13,287 nucleotides of DNA from Rickettsiales bacterium. Its GTDB lineage: Bacteria; Pseudomonadota; Alphaproteobacteria; Rickettsiales; CANDYO01. The DNA is taken from positions 1 to 13,287 of the forward strand of contig CANDYO010000050.1 of assembly GCA_947424995.1 (NCBI GenBank), in the 5' to 3' direction. Every line of letters begins with the position of its first letter. Position 1 is the first letter of the stretch. The notes beneath the pieces are model-generated. The model did no database searches and was not told the DNA's origin. It worked only from the letters and a program-made list of their open reading frames with translations. Positions 5,165 to 12,375 of the stretch are shown here, piece by piece. A program made the position numbers and the translations under genes.

Positions 5165-6484
5165 CTACAATATAAAATTGCTTAAATCACGGTTTTTAGT
5201 TAAACCTTCTAATGTTTTAGCCACATATTCAGCATCGATAGTAAATTTTTGATAAGCTTGTTCAGAAGCATTAAAGCTTATATCCTCAAGAAGTTTTTCT
5301 AAGATGGTATGAAGTCTTCTAGCGCCAATATTCTCAACTTCTCGATTAATTTCGGTAGCTAAATCAGCAATTTTTTCAATAGCTGCTGAATCAAAGGATA
5401 ATTGTAAATTTTCAGTGGCCATTAAAGCAATATATTGTTTAATTAAGCTTGCTTCTGGTTCAGTTAATATTCGAACCATGTCAGCTTTAGTTAGAGCATT
5501 TAATTCAACTCTAATTGGTAGGCGACCTTGCAATTCTGGCAGTAAGTCTGATGGTTTAGCTAAGTGAAAAGCGCCTGAAGCGATAAACAAGATATGGTCG
5601 GTTTTTACCGGACCGTGTTTAGTTGTAACTGTAGTACCTTCTATTAGAGGAAGCAAATCACGTTGAACACCTTCACGACTAACATCAGTTTTGGTGTTTT
5701 GTTTAGTAGCGATTTTATCTACTTCGTCAAGGAAAACTATACCGTCATTTTGTACCATATCAATGGCGAGTTTTATAATTTGTTCTTCGTCTAATAATTT
5801 ATCGCTTTCCTCATTTAAAGCTAATTCATAGGCTGTTCGAACTTGCATTTTGCGCAATTTCATTCGCGGTCCGCCCATAGCTTTACCAAGCATATCGCTT
5901 AAGTTAAGTACGCCCATTTGACCACCAGGCATACCAGGAATATCCATAGCATTAAATGGTGAGGTTGGAGCTTCTTGAGCTTCTATTTCAATTTCACGAT
6001 CATCTATTTTGCCTTCGGAAAATAATTTTTCGTATTTCTCGCGAGTTTTTTCACTAGTGGTAGTGCCAACTAAAGCATCTAATACTCTATTTTTAGCATT
6101 AATGGTAGCTTTGTCATATACTTCTTTATGCATTTTCTTGCGAACGATTGTAATGGCGATATCGACCAAATCACGAATAATTGAATCCACATCTCGGCCC
6201 ACATAACCAACTTCAGTAAATTTAGTTGCTTCAACTTTAATGAAAGGCGAATTAGCAAGTTTAGCTAAGCGTCTAGCAATTTCAGTTTTACCAACTCCGG
6301 TTGGGCCAACCATCAAAATATTTTTGGGTACTATTTCATCGCGTAAATTATCCGGTACTTGTTTGCGGCGCCAGCGATTGCGTAAAGCAATGGCTACTGC
6401 TTTCTTAGCATTATCTTGGCCAATTATATAACGATTCAGCTCGTTTACTATTTGGGTTGGAGTTAAAGATTCTAGATTTTCCAT
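5165..6484 (-). CDS. hslU: HslU, ATPase subunit of the HslVU protease
   Basis: A AAA+ unfoldase that forms hexameric rings, unfolds substrates with ATP and feeds them to the HslV peptidase in the cytoplasm. The 439 residues match the family length. Walker A GPTGVGKT is at 60-67, the substrate-gripping pore loop GYVG at 93-96, Walker B IVFLDEVD at 249-256, the arginine-finger region ELQGRLP around 318-323 and sensor 2 GARR at 387-390. The variable I-domain lies between about 110 and 230 and is shorter in charged insertions than in some relatives. The C-terminus NRDLSNFIL is the tail known to dock into HslV and open its active site. The gene starts 3 nt after the hslV stop, so translation is probably coupled. 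Its last 27 bases are duplicated at 4155-4181. Confidence 0.98.
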   Translation of the reverse strand: MENLESLTPTQIVNELNRYIIGQDNAKKAVAIALRNRWRRKQVPDNLRDEIVPKNILMVGPTGVGKTEIARRLAKLANSPFIKVEATKFTEVGYVGRDVDSIIRDLVDIAITIVRKKMHKEVYDKATINAKNRVLDALVGTTTSEKTREKYEKLFSEGKIDDREIEIEAQEAPTSPFNAMDIPGMPGGQMGVLNLSDMLGKAMGGPRMKLRKMQVRTAYELALNEESDKLLDEEQIIKLAIDMVQNDGIVFLDEVDKIATKQNTKTDVSREGVQRDLLPLIEGTTVTTKHGPVKTDHILFIASGAFHLAKPSDLLPELQGRLPIRVELNALTKADMVRILTEPEASLIKQYIALMATENLQLSFDSAAIEKIADLATEINREVENIGARRLHTILEKLLEDISFNASEQAYQKFTIDAEYVAKTLEGLTKNRDLSNFIL

Positions 6485-6487
6485 AGC

Positions 6488-7027
6488 TTAAATCACTTCC
6501 ATCGTTAAATTATCATTAGTGTAAACACATATCTCGCTGGCTATTTTCATTGATTTTTTTACGATATCTTCAGCGGATAATTCGGGTATATCAATTAGGG
6601 CTCGAGCAGCGGAAAGAGCGTAATTTCCACCAGATCCAATAGCTGCAACGCCATTTTCTGGCTCTAATACATCACCATTGCCAGTTATAATTAAGGTAAT
6701 TTCTGTGTCCATTACAATCATCATTGCTTCAAGGCGACGAAGATATTTATCGGTACGCCAATCTTTTGCAAGTTCAACAGCGGAACGCATTAATTGACCG
6801 GTATGTTTTTCTAACTTTTCCTCTAATCGCTCAAATAAAGTTAAAGCATCAGCCGTAGCTCCGGCGAAGCCAGCTATTATTTTACCGCCGGCCAAAACCC
6901 GTAATTTTTTAGCAGTGGTTTTGATTATACTTGGACCAAATGAAACCTGTCCATCTGCACCTATTACAGATTTACCATTTTTTCTTACTGAAAGAATAGT
7001 GGTTCCGTGCCAACTATTATCTTGCAT
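6488..7027 (-). CDS. hslV: HslV, threonine peptidase subunit of the HslVU protease
   Basis: Proteasome beta-type peptidase forming double hexameric rings capped by HslU. The 179-residue protein starts MQDNSWHG before TTILSV, so the catalytic threonine is Thr9 and an eight-residue propeptide must be removed, in contrast to E. coli where only Met precedes it. Counting from Thr9 as 1, the catalytic Asp17 (residue 25, in GADGQ) and Lys33 (residue 41, in AKKLR) are present. GSGGNYALSAARAL (131-144) is the conserved oxyanion/structural block. The stretch LAKDWRTDKYLRRLEAMM is typical of alphaproteobacterial HslV. An AAGGAT RBS precedes the ATG and a promoter is seen at 7065-7093. It is first in the hslVU operon. 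No sigma32-type promoter was recognised. Confidence 0.98.
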   Translation of the reverse strand: MQDNSWHGTTILSVRKNGKSVIGADGQVSFGPSIIKTTAKKLRVLAGGKIIAGFAGATADALTLFERLEEKLEKHTGQLMRSAVELAKDWRTDKYLRRLEAMMIVMDTEITLIITGNGDVLEPENGVAAIGSGGNYALSAARALIDIPELSAEDIVKKSMKIASEICVYTNDNLTMEVI

Positions 7028-7064
7028 GATTATCTATCCTTTTAAAAAGCAGTGTTAGCCTTAA

Positions 7065-7093
7065 GTTATACCAAACTACGCTCAGCTAGTAAA
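7065..7093 (-). promoter_or_regulatory. Extended -10 promoter of hslVU
   Basis: On the minus strand TTTACT (plus 7088-7093), a 17-bp spacer ending in TGG, and TATAAC (7065-7070) form a promoter with an extended -10 (TGGTATAAC). The transcript would start about 30 nt before the hslV ATG. Confidence 0.6.
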
Positions 7094-7157
7094 CGAGGAA
7101 ATATTTTAAATGTATTTATAGTTTATATGGTTATAATATCTATATAAGTATCATTTG

Positions 7158-8951
7158 ATGAGAAATAAAGAGATGAAAAGAAATATTACCGCAAAAGATG
7201 CATTTAAATACATTATTAAGTGTGTAAGGCCATTCCATGCTGCAATTTTTGTAATGTTTTCAGTAGCAATTTTTTGGGCTGTCGATTTATCCTTACGTCC
7301 ATTTATCTTAAAGATTATTCTTAATAAAGTTGCAGAAGGTTCAGCGGAAAATATTTTTTCATATCTATCTGTTTCAGCTATCTCATACGCTTTAATGTCG
7401 TTCTTAGCTCCAGTTTTTTTTAGATTACATGGATATTTTGTTGAGATTCAGATGACTCCAAGACTTAGAGAGAGGATCTCGAATGAGGCGTTAAATGATT
7501 TGCTTGATCAGAGCCATAGTTACTATCAGCGAAGCTATTCTGGTAGCTTAGCTAATAAAATAAATGATCTAATGAGCCATGTACCTACAATTATTCAGAT
7601 CGTAATCGACCAATTTTTTAGTAATTTTTTGGCTTTAATTATCGCCGCTTATGTTTTATGGCAGGTCAATGACTTGTTTGCAATTATTATGTTAAGCTGG
7701 GTAATGTTATTTATGTTAGGTAGTCTGTTTTTTGCTAGGCATTTATCAGAGCTTTCGGCTAATTGGTCTGAATATACTGCAATTATTACTGGTAAAATAG
7801 TAGATATACTTTCTAATATCTTATCAGTTAGATTATTCAGTAGCAAAAATTTAGAAAAAGAATTGTTGGCTCAAACTTCAGAGCGAGCTGTTATTGCTGA
7901 GCAAAAATTTTACTGGTTTTATTTTTGGATTTGGGTTGTTTATGGTTCGCTTTTTTCGGTTATTCAAGCTTTAAATTTATATTATCTTATCAAAGGTAGA
8001 CAAGAGGGTTGGATAAGCATAGGTGACTTCGCTTTAGTGCTTACTATTAATATTGCTATTGTAGAATTTATTTGGGTATTAACTAGAAAGTTATCAGAAT
8101 TTTCTAGATCATTAGGGATTATCATTCAAGCATTACAAGCTATTACTGAAGAACCAGAAATTAAAGATATTCCAGAGGTAAAACAGCTAAAAGTTTTTGC
8201 TGGAAAAGTTAGTTTTGAAGACGTGACTTTTCATTATAAGAGCGCTATTCCATTATTTAAAAATATGTCAGTAGTAATTGAGGCCGGGCAAAAAGTTGGA
8301 TTGGTAGGTTATTCAGGTAGTGGAAAATCTACTTTTGTAAATGTAATAATTCGCCTTTATGATATTAATCAAGGGAAGATTTGCATAGATGATCAAGATA
8401 TCTCTAAAGTAACTCAAGATTCTTTAAGAGATTTTATTGGAATGATTCAGCAGGATCCATCCTTATTTCATCGAACTTTAATGGATAATATTCGTTATGG
8501 GAAAAAAGATGCTACTGAACAAGAAGTTATTGAAGCTGCTAAACGTGCTTATGCCGATGAATTTATTGCTAAAATACCGGAAGGGTATCAAACTATTGTT
8601 GGTGAGAGGGGAGTAAAGCTTTCTGGGGGGCAGCGCCAAAGAATTGCAATAGCTAGAGCTATCCTTAAGAATGCTCCAATTCTAATTTTAGATGAAGCTA
8701 CTTCTCAACTTGATTCGGTGACTGAAAGCTACATTCAAGATTCTTTAACTGATTTAATGGAAGGAAAAACTACTCTAGTGGTTGCTCATCGGCTCTCAAC
8801 CTTACTACATATGGACCGTATTCTTGTTTTTGATCAAGGTGAAATTGTAGAAGACGGAACTCATCAAGAATTATTAGCTAAAGCTGGTTTATATAAAACT
8901 CTCTGGGATGCTCAAGTGGGTGGATTCTTACCGCAAAAAAAGGTGGAGTAG
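7158..8951 (+). CDS. MsbA-like ABC exporter (fused permease and ATPase)
   Basis: A 597-residue half-transporter with an N-terminal six-helix ABC exporter membrane domain (about 20-310) and a C-terminal nucleotide-binding domain. The ATPase motifs are complete: Walker A GYSGSGKST (384-392), Q-loop IQQDPSLFH, signature LSGGQ (488-492), Walker B ILILDEATS (508-516) and switch histidine in VVAHRLS (544). It would work as a homodimer in the inner membrane. Relatives export lipids, lipid A precursors, peptides or drugs; the substrate cannot be told here, and MsbA itself is only one candidate. The start is uncertain: ATG 7158 has no clear RBS, and an in-frame ATG at 7173 (MKRNITAKDAF) has AAAGAG immediately before it. 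TATAAT at 7132-7137 may be its -10. It is divergent from hslV. Confidence 0.93.
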   Translation: MRNKEMKRNITAKDAFKYIIKCVRPFHAAIFVMFSVAIFWAVDLSLRPFILKIILNKVAEGSAENIFSYLSVSAISYALMSFLAPVFFRLHGYFVEIQMTPRLRERISNEALNDLLDQSHSYYQRSYSGSLANKINDLMSHVPTIIQIVIDQFFSNFLALIIAAYVLWQVNDLFAIIMLSWVMLFMLGSLFFARHLSELSANWSEYTAIITGKIVDILSNILSVRLFSSKNLEKELLAQTSERAVIAEQKFYWFYFWIWVVYGSLFSVIQALNLYYLIKGRQEGWISIGDFALVLTINIAIVEFIWVLTRKLSEFSRSLGIIIQALQAITEEPEIKDIPEVKQLKVFAGKVSFEDVTFHYKSAIPLFKNMSVVIEAGQKVGLVGYSGSGKSTFVNVIIRLYDINQGKICIDDQDISKVTQDSLRDFIGMIQQDPSLFHRTLMDNIRYGKKDATEQEVIEAAKRAYADEFIAKIPEGYQTIVGERGVKLSGGQRQRIAIARAILKNAPILILDEATSQLDSVTESYIQDSLTDLMEGKTTLVVAHRLSTLLHMDRILVFDQGEIVEDGTHQELLAKAGLYKTLWDAQVGGFLPQKKVE

Positions 8952-9009
8952 GGGAAGAGGAGGTATGAAATATTGTTATGTAGGTTATACTATAGAAGCA
9001 GTGCGATGC

Positions 9010-9137
9010 CGTCACCCTTGAACAAGCGCAAGCGAAGTTCGAGGGGCCAGATTAAATCTCTTATAGTGTTGAGTATTCAAAGATTTTAAAAGATTTCAAC
9101 TGGACCCTCGGCTGCACTTCGTTTGCCAAGGGTAACG
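9010..9137. repeat. Family II long palindrome, copy 2, between convergent genes
   Basis: CGTCACCCTTG (9010-9020) pairs with CAAGGGTAACG-type sequence at the right end (9127-9137). Inner arms GCGAAGTTCGAGGGGCCAG and CTGGACCCTCGGCTGCACTTC are inverted versions of each other, leaving an AT-rich loop of roughly 30 bases. The whole 128 bp could form one long imperfect stem. It occupies the gap between the ABC exporter (ending 8951) and midA (ending 9183), where it could serve as a bidirectional terminator. The interrupted relative is at 4188-4474. Confidence 0.75.
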
Positions 9138-9182
9138 CCCATTCTTGATTTTTAGGCAAAAAGCTATTTTTATCTATCTCTT

Positions 9183-10280
9183 CTACTCAAACCCAATTGG
9201 TTTTACTAATCCGCGACTGAAAACTGTAATTGCTTTAAATAATTTGCCCATTTGTTTGTTATCAATCAATCGACTGCAGCCGGAATCAATCTCTTCTTGC
9301 TGGGCAAGAGTTGCATTATCTCTTAAGCTTTTAGCTCGAATCTGGATCCCCAGTTTTTTTAAAAATTCTCCTTGAGTTATGCTACCAGCCACCTGAACAT
9401 TATTAATTGTAGCTGCTTTTTTTAGAGCATAAAAATCTACATGTGCAGTGAGATCGGCTTGTCCTACGTCATTGAATATAGGATGAAAGCGATGATTCTT
9501 GATTGCCTGCATACTGCTGCTATAGGACTCGCGCTCAGTAGGTTCGTAGTCATAACCATAGTCAATGGCAAGTAAATAGCCCATTGATTTATGTAGAAGC
9601 TTACTTAAGTGCTGAATGATTTCTTCAGCAGCTCTACAAATTTCGACAACTGCTCCATTTTTGGCGTTAGGATGCTCCATATTTAGTGTTTCACTAAAAA
9701 TTTTTGGTAACGCTGTTTGAAGAGAATAAAATTCTTCAGCATGAAGACCTACTGCTTGTTCATACCAAGCATTTTTATGTTTGATATATTGATTTATTGG
9801 TAAACAATCGAAAAACTCATTAGCGATTATAATTAGAGGATCATCATTCGGTAAAGAATAAACAGCTTGATGCCAAGTGCAATTAATATCATATGGAGCT
9901 AAACGTTGTTTTTGAATAATGATTAATGGATGATTGCTATCAACTAAATGAAGGTTTAAAGCCTTATGAAAGCCTTGAACATGCTTGGTAGCCCTAAGTA
10001 AGTCATCCATTAAGCTTGCGCGCCCAGGTCCTAATTCCACTAGATTAAACCTGGCTGGTCGATTCATTTTAACCCAGCAATCTACGCAATATACACCTAG
10101 CATTTCACCAAATAATTGGCTAATTTCTGGAGCAGTGATAAAGTCACCATTTTTACCAATTGGATTATGCTTAACGTAATAACCTTCATTACTGTCATAC
10201 ATAGCCTCTGACATAAATTGAGCCATGGTGATTGATCCAGCCTGTTCTATTGCTTGCCTTATGTTTCCTCTTATTTTCAT
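9183..10280 (-). CDS. midA: MidA/NDUFAF7-type SAM-dependent protein methyltransferase
   Basis: A 365-residue class I methyltransferase of the MidA (NDUFAF7, former DUF185) family. The family motifs are in order: GDFITAPEISQLFGE (45-59), SAM-binding ELGPGRASLM (82-91), NEFFDCLPI (154-162), DYGY (240-243) and GQADLTAHVDF (273-283), followed by QGEFLKKLGI (303-312). In mitochondria NDUFAF7 dimethylates an arginine of the NDUFS2 subunit during complex I assembly; the bacterial homologue is presumed to act on the equivalent NuoD subunit, which is an inference. Its ATG overlaps the lgt stop by four bases (ATGA), so the two genes form a translationally coupled pair. No separate promoter is seen. The gene converges on the ABC exporter across a palindrome. 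Confidence 0.92.
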   Translation of the reverse strand: MKIRGNIRQAIEQAGSITMAQFMSEAMYDSNEGYYVKHNPIGKNGDFITAPEISQLFGEMLGVYCVDCWVKMNRPARFNLVELGPGRASLMDDLLRATKHVQGFHKALNLHLVDSNHPLIIIQKQRLAPYDINCTWHQAVYSLPNDDPLIIIANEFFDCLPINQYIKHKNAWYEQAVGLHAEEFYSLQTALPKIFSETLNMEHPNAKNGAVVEICRAAEEIIQHLSKLLHKSMGYLLAIDYGYDYEPTERESYSSSMQAIKNHRFHPIFNDVGQADLTAHVDFYALKKAATINNVQVAGSITQGEFLKKLGIQIRAKSLRDNATLAQQEEIDSGCSRLIDNKQMGKLFKAITVFSRGLVKPIGFE

Positions 10281-11077
10281 TTTGCTTTATTCACTATGCT
10301 ATAAAAAATTAGTGTTATACCGACTATAATCATTGGTAATGATAGTACTTGCCCCATAGTAATTTCGGCAATTATAAAGCCTAAATGCTCATCTGGTTGA
10401 CGATAATTTTCTATTAAACCACGGAATAAAGCGTAAAATAATAAAAATAAACCAGAGATCATTCCGCTATAGCGTTGAATTTTAGTATATCTAAAGAGAG
10501 TAAAAAGAATAATAAATAGCAACAAGCCTTCAGTTAATGCTTCATATAATTGGCTTGGATGTCTAGGTTCTGTTTGTCCTGGAAAAACAATCCCCCAAGC
10601 TACATCGGTATATCTGCCCCATAATTCAGCATTAATAAAATTAGCAAGTCTACCAAAAAATAAGCCAATGGGAGTGGCGATGGCTAGTAAGTCCATAACT
10701 TGAAAATATTTTATTTTATTAATCCTGCAATAGGTAAAGGCTGCAATAATTACGCCTAATAGTCCGCCATGAAAGGACATACCTCCTTCCCAGGTACGCA
10801 TTATATTTAACGGATTTTCTAAATTATAAGCCAAGTCATAAAAAATTACATAACCCAAACGCCCACCTATAACAATACCTACTATGAGTGAAGTGATTAA
10901 ATCATCAATGTTTTTATCCTTTAGAGGAGCTAATGAGCCCGTTCTATTTAAATATTTGATATAGCTCCACGACAGTAAAATCCCAACTACGTATGAGAGT
11001 GAATACCAAGTTATTTTAAATGGAGTATCGCCAAAAGAAAAAATAACTGGATCAATATTAGGAAAAGCGATGGTCAT
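10277..11077 (-). CDS. lgt: Prolipoprotein diacylglyceryl transferase
   Basis: Inner-membrane enzyme that transfers diacylglycerol from phosphatidylglycerol to the lipobox cysteine, the first step of lipoprotein maturation. The 266-residue protein has about seven hydrophobic segments, as expected. Diagnostic sequences are MSFHGG with the conserved histidine at 103, the Lgt signature GRLANFINAELWGR at 142-155, RHPSQLYEA at 172-180 and ENYRQPDEHLG at 223-233 containing the conserved arginine. Length and motif spacing are normal. It is the first gene of the lgt-midA pair. Its upstream region is shared with ubiK and contains a family I palindrome from 11135, about 60 bp before the ATG; TATATT-type sequence lies between, but no convincing -35 is seen. 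Confidence 0.97.
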   Translation of the reverse strand: MTIAFPNIDPVIFSFGDTPFKITWYSLSYVVGILLSWSYIKYLNRTGSLAPLKDKNIDDLITSLIVGIVIGGRLGYVIFYDLAYNLENPLNIMRTWEGGMSFHGGLLGVIIAAFTYCRINKIKYFQVMDLLAIATPIGLFFGRLANFINAELWGRYTDVAWGIVFPGQTEPRHPSQLYEALTEGLLLFIILFTLFRYTKIQRYSGMISGLFLLFYALFRGLIENYRQPDEHLGFIIAEITMGQVLSLPMIIVGITLIFYSIVNKAK

Positions 11078-11134
11078 TGTTGTTACTACAGATAATTATT
11101 GATATAATATAGTTGATTTACGATACCAGTTTTC

Positions 11135-11240
11135 GCGTCATCCCTGACGAGGACGAAGTCTAAGATCAGGGATATCAGGAGTTTATATCCTCATGATATC
11201 CATGATCGCGCTGCTTTCGGCAGCTTGTCAGGGATGACGC
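11135..11240. repeat. Family I palindromic repeat, copy C, between lgt and ubiK
   Basis: Perfect 14-bp terminal inverted repeats GCGTCATCCCTGAC (11135-11148) and GTCAGGGATGACGC (11227-11240) enclose a small GGACGAAGTCT arm, a central hairpin (11164-11207, GATCAGGGATATCAGGAG against its near-complement) and a GCTGCTTTCGGCAGC arm (11210-11224). This is the best-preserved copy in the window. It lies in the divergent intergenic region, about 57 bp from lgt and 90 bp from ubiK, so it could affect promoters of both. Confidence 0.85.
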
Positions 11241-11330
11241 AGTAACTCTACAAATGCAGTTATTACTGAATATTAGTACCAATATTAAGATAATATACCA
11301 TTATATAACTTTCAAGATAGGAGAAAAATT

Positions 11331-11582
11331 ATGACTGAGGAAAATAAACAGCCAACCAGTGATTTGGGTAAAATATTTGGCAGTGCAGTATCAGGGGTGG
11401 CTGGGATGATGAGTGATCTAAAAGCTCAGATGCATGAAAAAATAGAAAGTTATCTAGCCAAAATGGACTTAGTAAAAAGAGAAGAGTTTGAGGTATTACA
11501 AGCTATGGTTGCGCAAAGCAGATTAGAGCAAGAAGAGCTGAAGAAGAGACTAATTTCCCTAGAAGAAGATAGCAAAAAGTAA
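11331..11582 (+). CDS. ubiK: UbiK/BMFP-family ubiquinone biosynthesis accessory factor
   Basis: An 83-residue protein of the BMFP (YqiC/UbiK) family. Residues 47-78, LVKREEFEVLQAMV...LKKRLISLE, form the characteristic coiled coil that makes the family trimeric; the N-terminal part (10-45) with GSAVSGVAGMMSDLK is the amphipathic membrane-associating segment. In E. coli UbiK binds UbiJ and lipids and supports aerobic ubiquinone synthesis as an accessory factor of the Ubi complex. Length is usual. The start is secure, with TAGGAG 9 bases before the ATG. It is divergent from lgt across a palindromic repeat. Function in this organism is inferred from the family. Confidence 0.88.
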   Translation: MTEENKQPTSDLGKIFGSAVSGVAGMMSDLKAQMHEKIESYLAKMDLVKREEFEVLQAMVAQSRLEQEELKKRLISLEEDSKK

Positions 11583-11615
11583 TAATCTAGGTGCGGTTAA
11601 CTTATATTAATCTTC

Positions 11616-11643
11616 TTGTTTGTTGTAATTTATTATGTATATT
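11616..11643 (+). promoter_or_regulatory. Weak promoter candidate for the 122-aa gene
   Basis: TTGTTT (11616-11621), a 16-bp spacer and TATATT (11638-11643) lie about 55 bp before the ATG. The -10 matches five of six positions, the -35 only three, in a very AT-rich context. Confidence 0.3.
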
Positions 11644-11697
11644 GTTGCTTTAGTAACTAGTTTATTAAATAAAAAAACTTAATCGAAAGAGGGAACT

Positions 11698-12066
11698 ATG
11701 TCAATTGATTACAAATACTGCAACAAAATTATGTCGAATTGGAAGGACGCATCTGGTTTTTTTAGAACTTTTATATCTTATGATAATAAGACTCCTATTA
11801 AGAAAGGGGATACATTTTTCCCTGAATTTGCAAGTAATGCTGAATTAACTAATAGTAAATATACTGCTTTTATTCAAAGTCTTAGTGAATTTGTTATTTC
11901 TGCAGCAAATAATAATCCATATTATAATGAGTGGTGCTCTTCGAATGAACATCAAGATCTAAAAGGGGATATAAATTATGGAACACTTCGCACTTGCGTA
12001 CAAGTTATAAAAACTATTTTAGATGCAGAAATGCAGGATTTATGTCATCCTAAAGGTGACTTATAA
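11698..12066 (+). CDS. Orphan 122-aa protein of unknown function
   Basis: I do not recognise this protein. It starts MSIDYKYCNKIMSNW at an ATG preceded by AGAGGG, a good RBS at about 5 bases. It is soluble-looking, with no signal peptide or membrane helix, rich in aromatic residues and asparagine (SAANNNPYYNEWC around 68-80), and has four cysteines (8, 80, 100 and 116). The last third (95-115, TLRTCVQVIKTILDAEM) is probably helical. It lies 115 bp behind ubiK in the same orientation with a possible own promoter, and a hairpin follows about 80 bp after its stop. Size and composition recall the 135-aa orphan at 4686-5093, but I see no alignable similarity between the two. Confidence 0.65.
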   Translation: MSIDYKYCNKIMSNWKDASGFFRTFISYDNKTPIKKGDTFFPEFASNAELTNSKYTAFIQSLSEFVISAANNNPYYNEWCSSNEHQDLKGDINYGTLRTCVQVIKTILDAEMQDLCHPKGDL

Positions 12067-12143
12067 ATTTAGCTTACTCTAAACTTACTTAATAATAGCT
12101 CAAATAGTTTTCTATAATGAGTTAAGGTCAAGAATAAAATCCG

Positions 12144-12183
12144 CTTCGGTCAAGTGTTAGTATTGGCCGAAGGCTCAGTATTT
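12144..12183 (+). terminator. Probable terminator hairpin after the 122-aa gene
   Basis: CTTCGGTCAA (12144-12153) pairs with TTGGCCGAAG (12163-12172) with one G-T wobble across a 9-base loop, followed by CTCAGTATTTTAATT, a modest T-rich tail. It lies 77 bp beyond the stop of the 122-aa gene on the same strand. Confidence 0.45.
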
Positions 12184-12311
12184 TAATTGCAAATTCTAAA
12201 TCTTACTATAAAAGTGTTTTCTTCGGATTTTACGTTTACAATCATACTGTAGCCTCATAATCTAATACTTTAATATGTCAAAGTTAACTTGCCTACCTTT
12301 TAAATTCCCCC

Positions 12312-12340
12312 TTGTATGCTTTGATATATTGATCTATATT
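12312..12340 (+). promoter_or_regulatory. Weak promoter candidate for the DASS transporter gene
   Basis: TTGTAT (12312-12317), a 17-bp spacer and TATATT (12335-12340) precede the ATG by about 36 bp. The -10 is good and the -35 poor. Confidence 0.35.
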
Positions 12341-12375
12341 CTCAATTAATTACCAAGTATTAAAGGGAACTAATA

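Larger units (their letters stand above)
12067..12375. other. Non-coding gap before the DASS transporter
   Basis: No gene is visible in this roughly 310-bp AT-rich stretch. It holds a probable terminator hairpin at 12144-12172 and a weak promoter candidate at 12312-12340. Confidence 0.5.

Noticed and set aside
7065..7154. Heat-shock (sigma32) promoter for hslVU
   Set aside because: No CTTGAA/CCCCAT-type boxes were seen; the visible promoter is of the extended -10 sigma70 type.
8964..9020. 18-codon ORF after the ABC exporter with an upstream GAGGAGG
   Set aside because: The RBS is only one base from the ATG and the ORF ends inside the family II palindrome; coding is unlikely.
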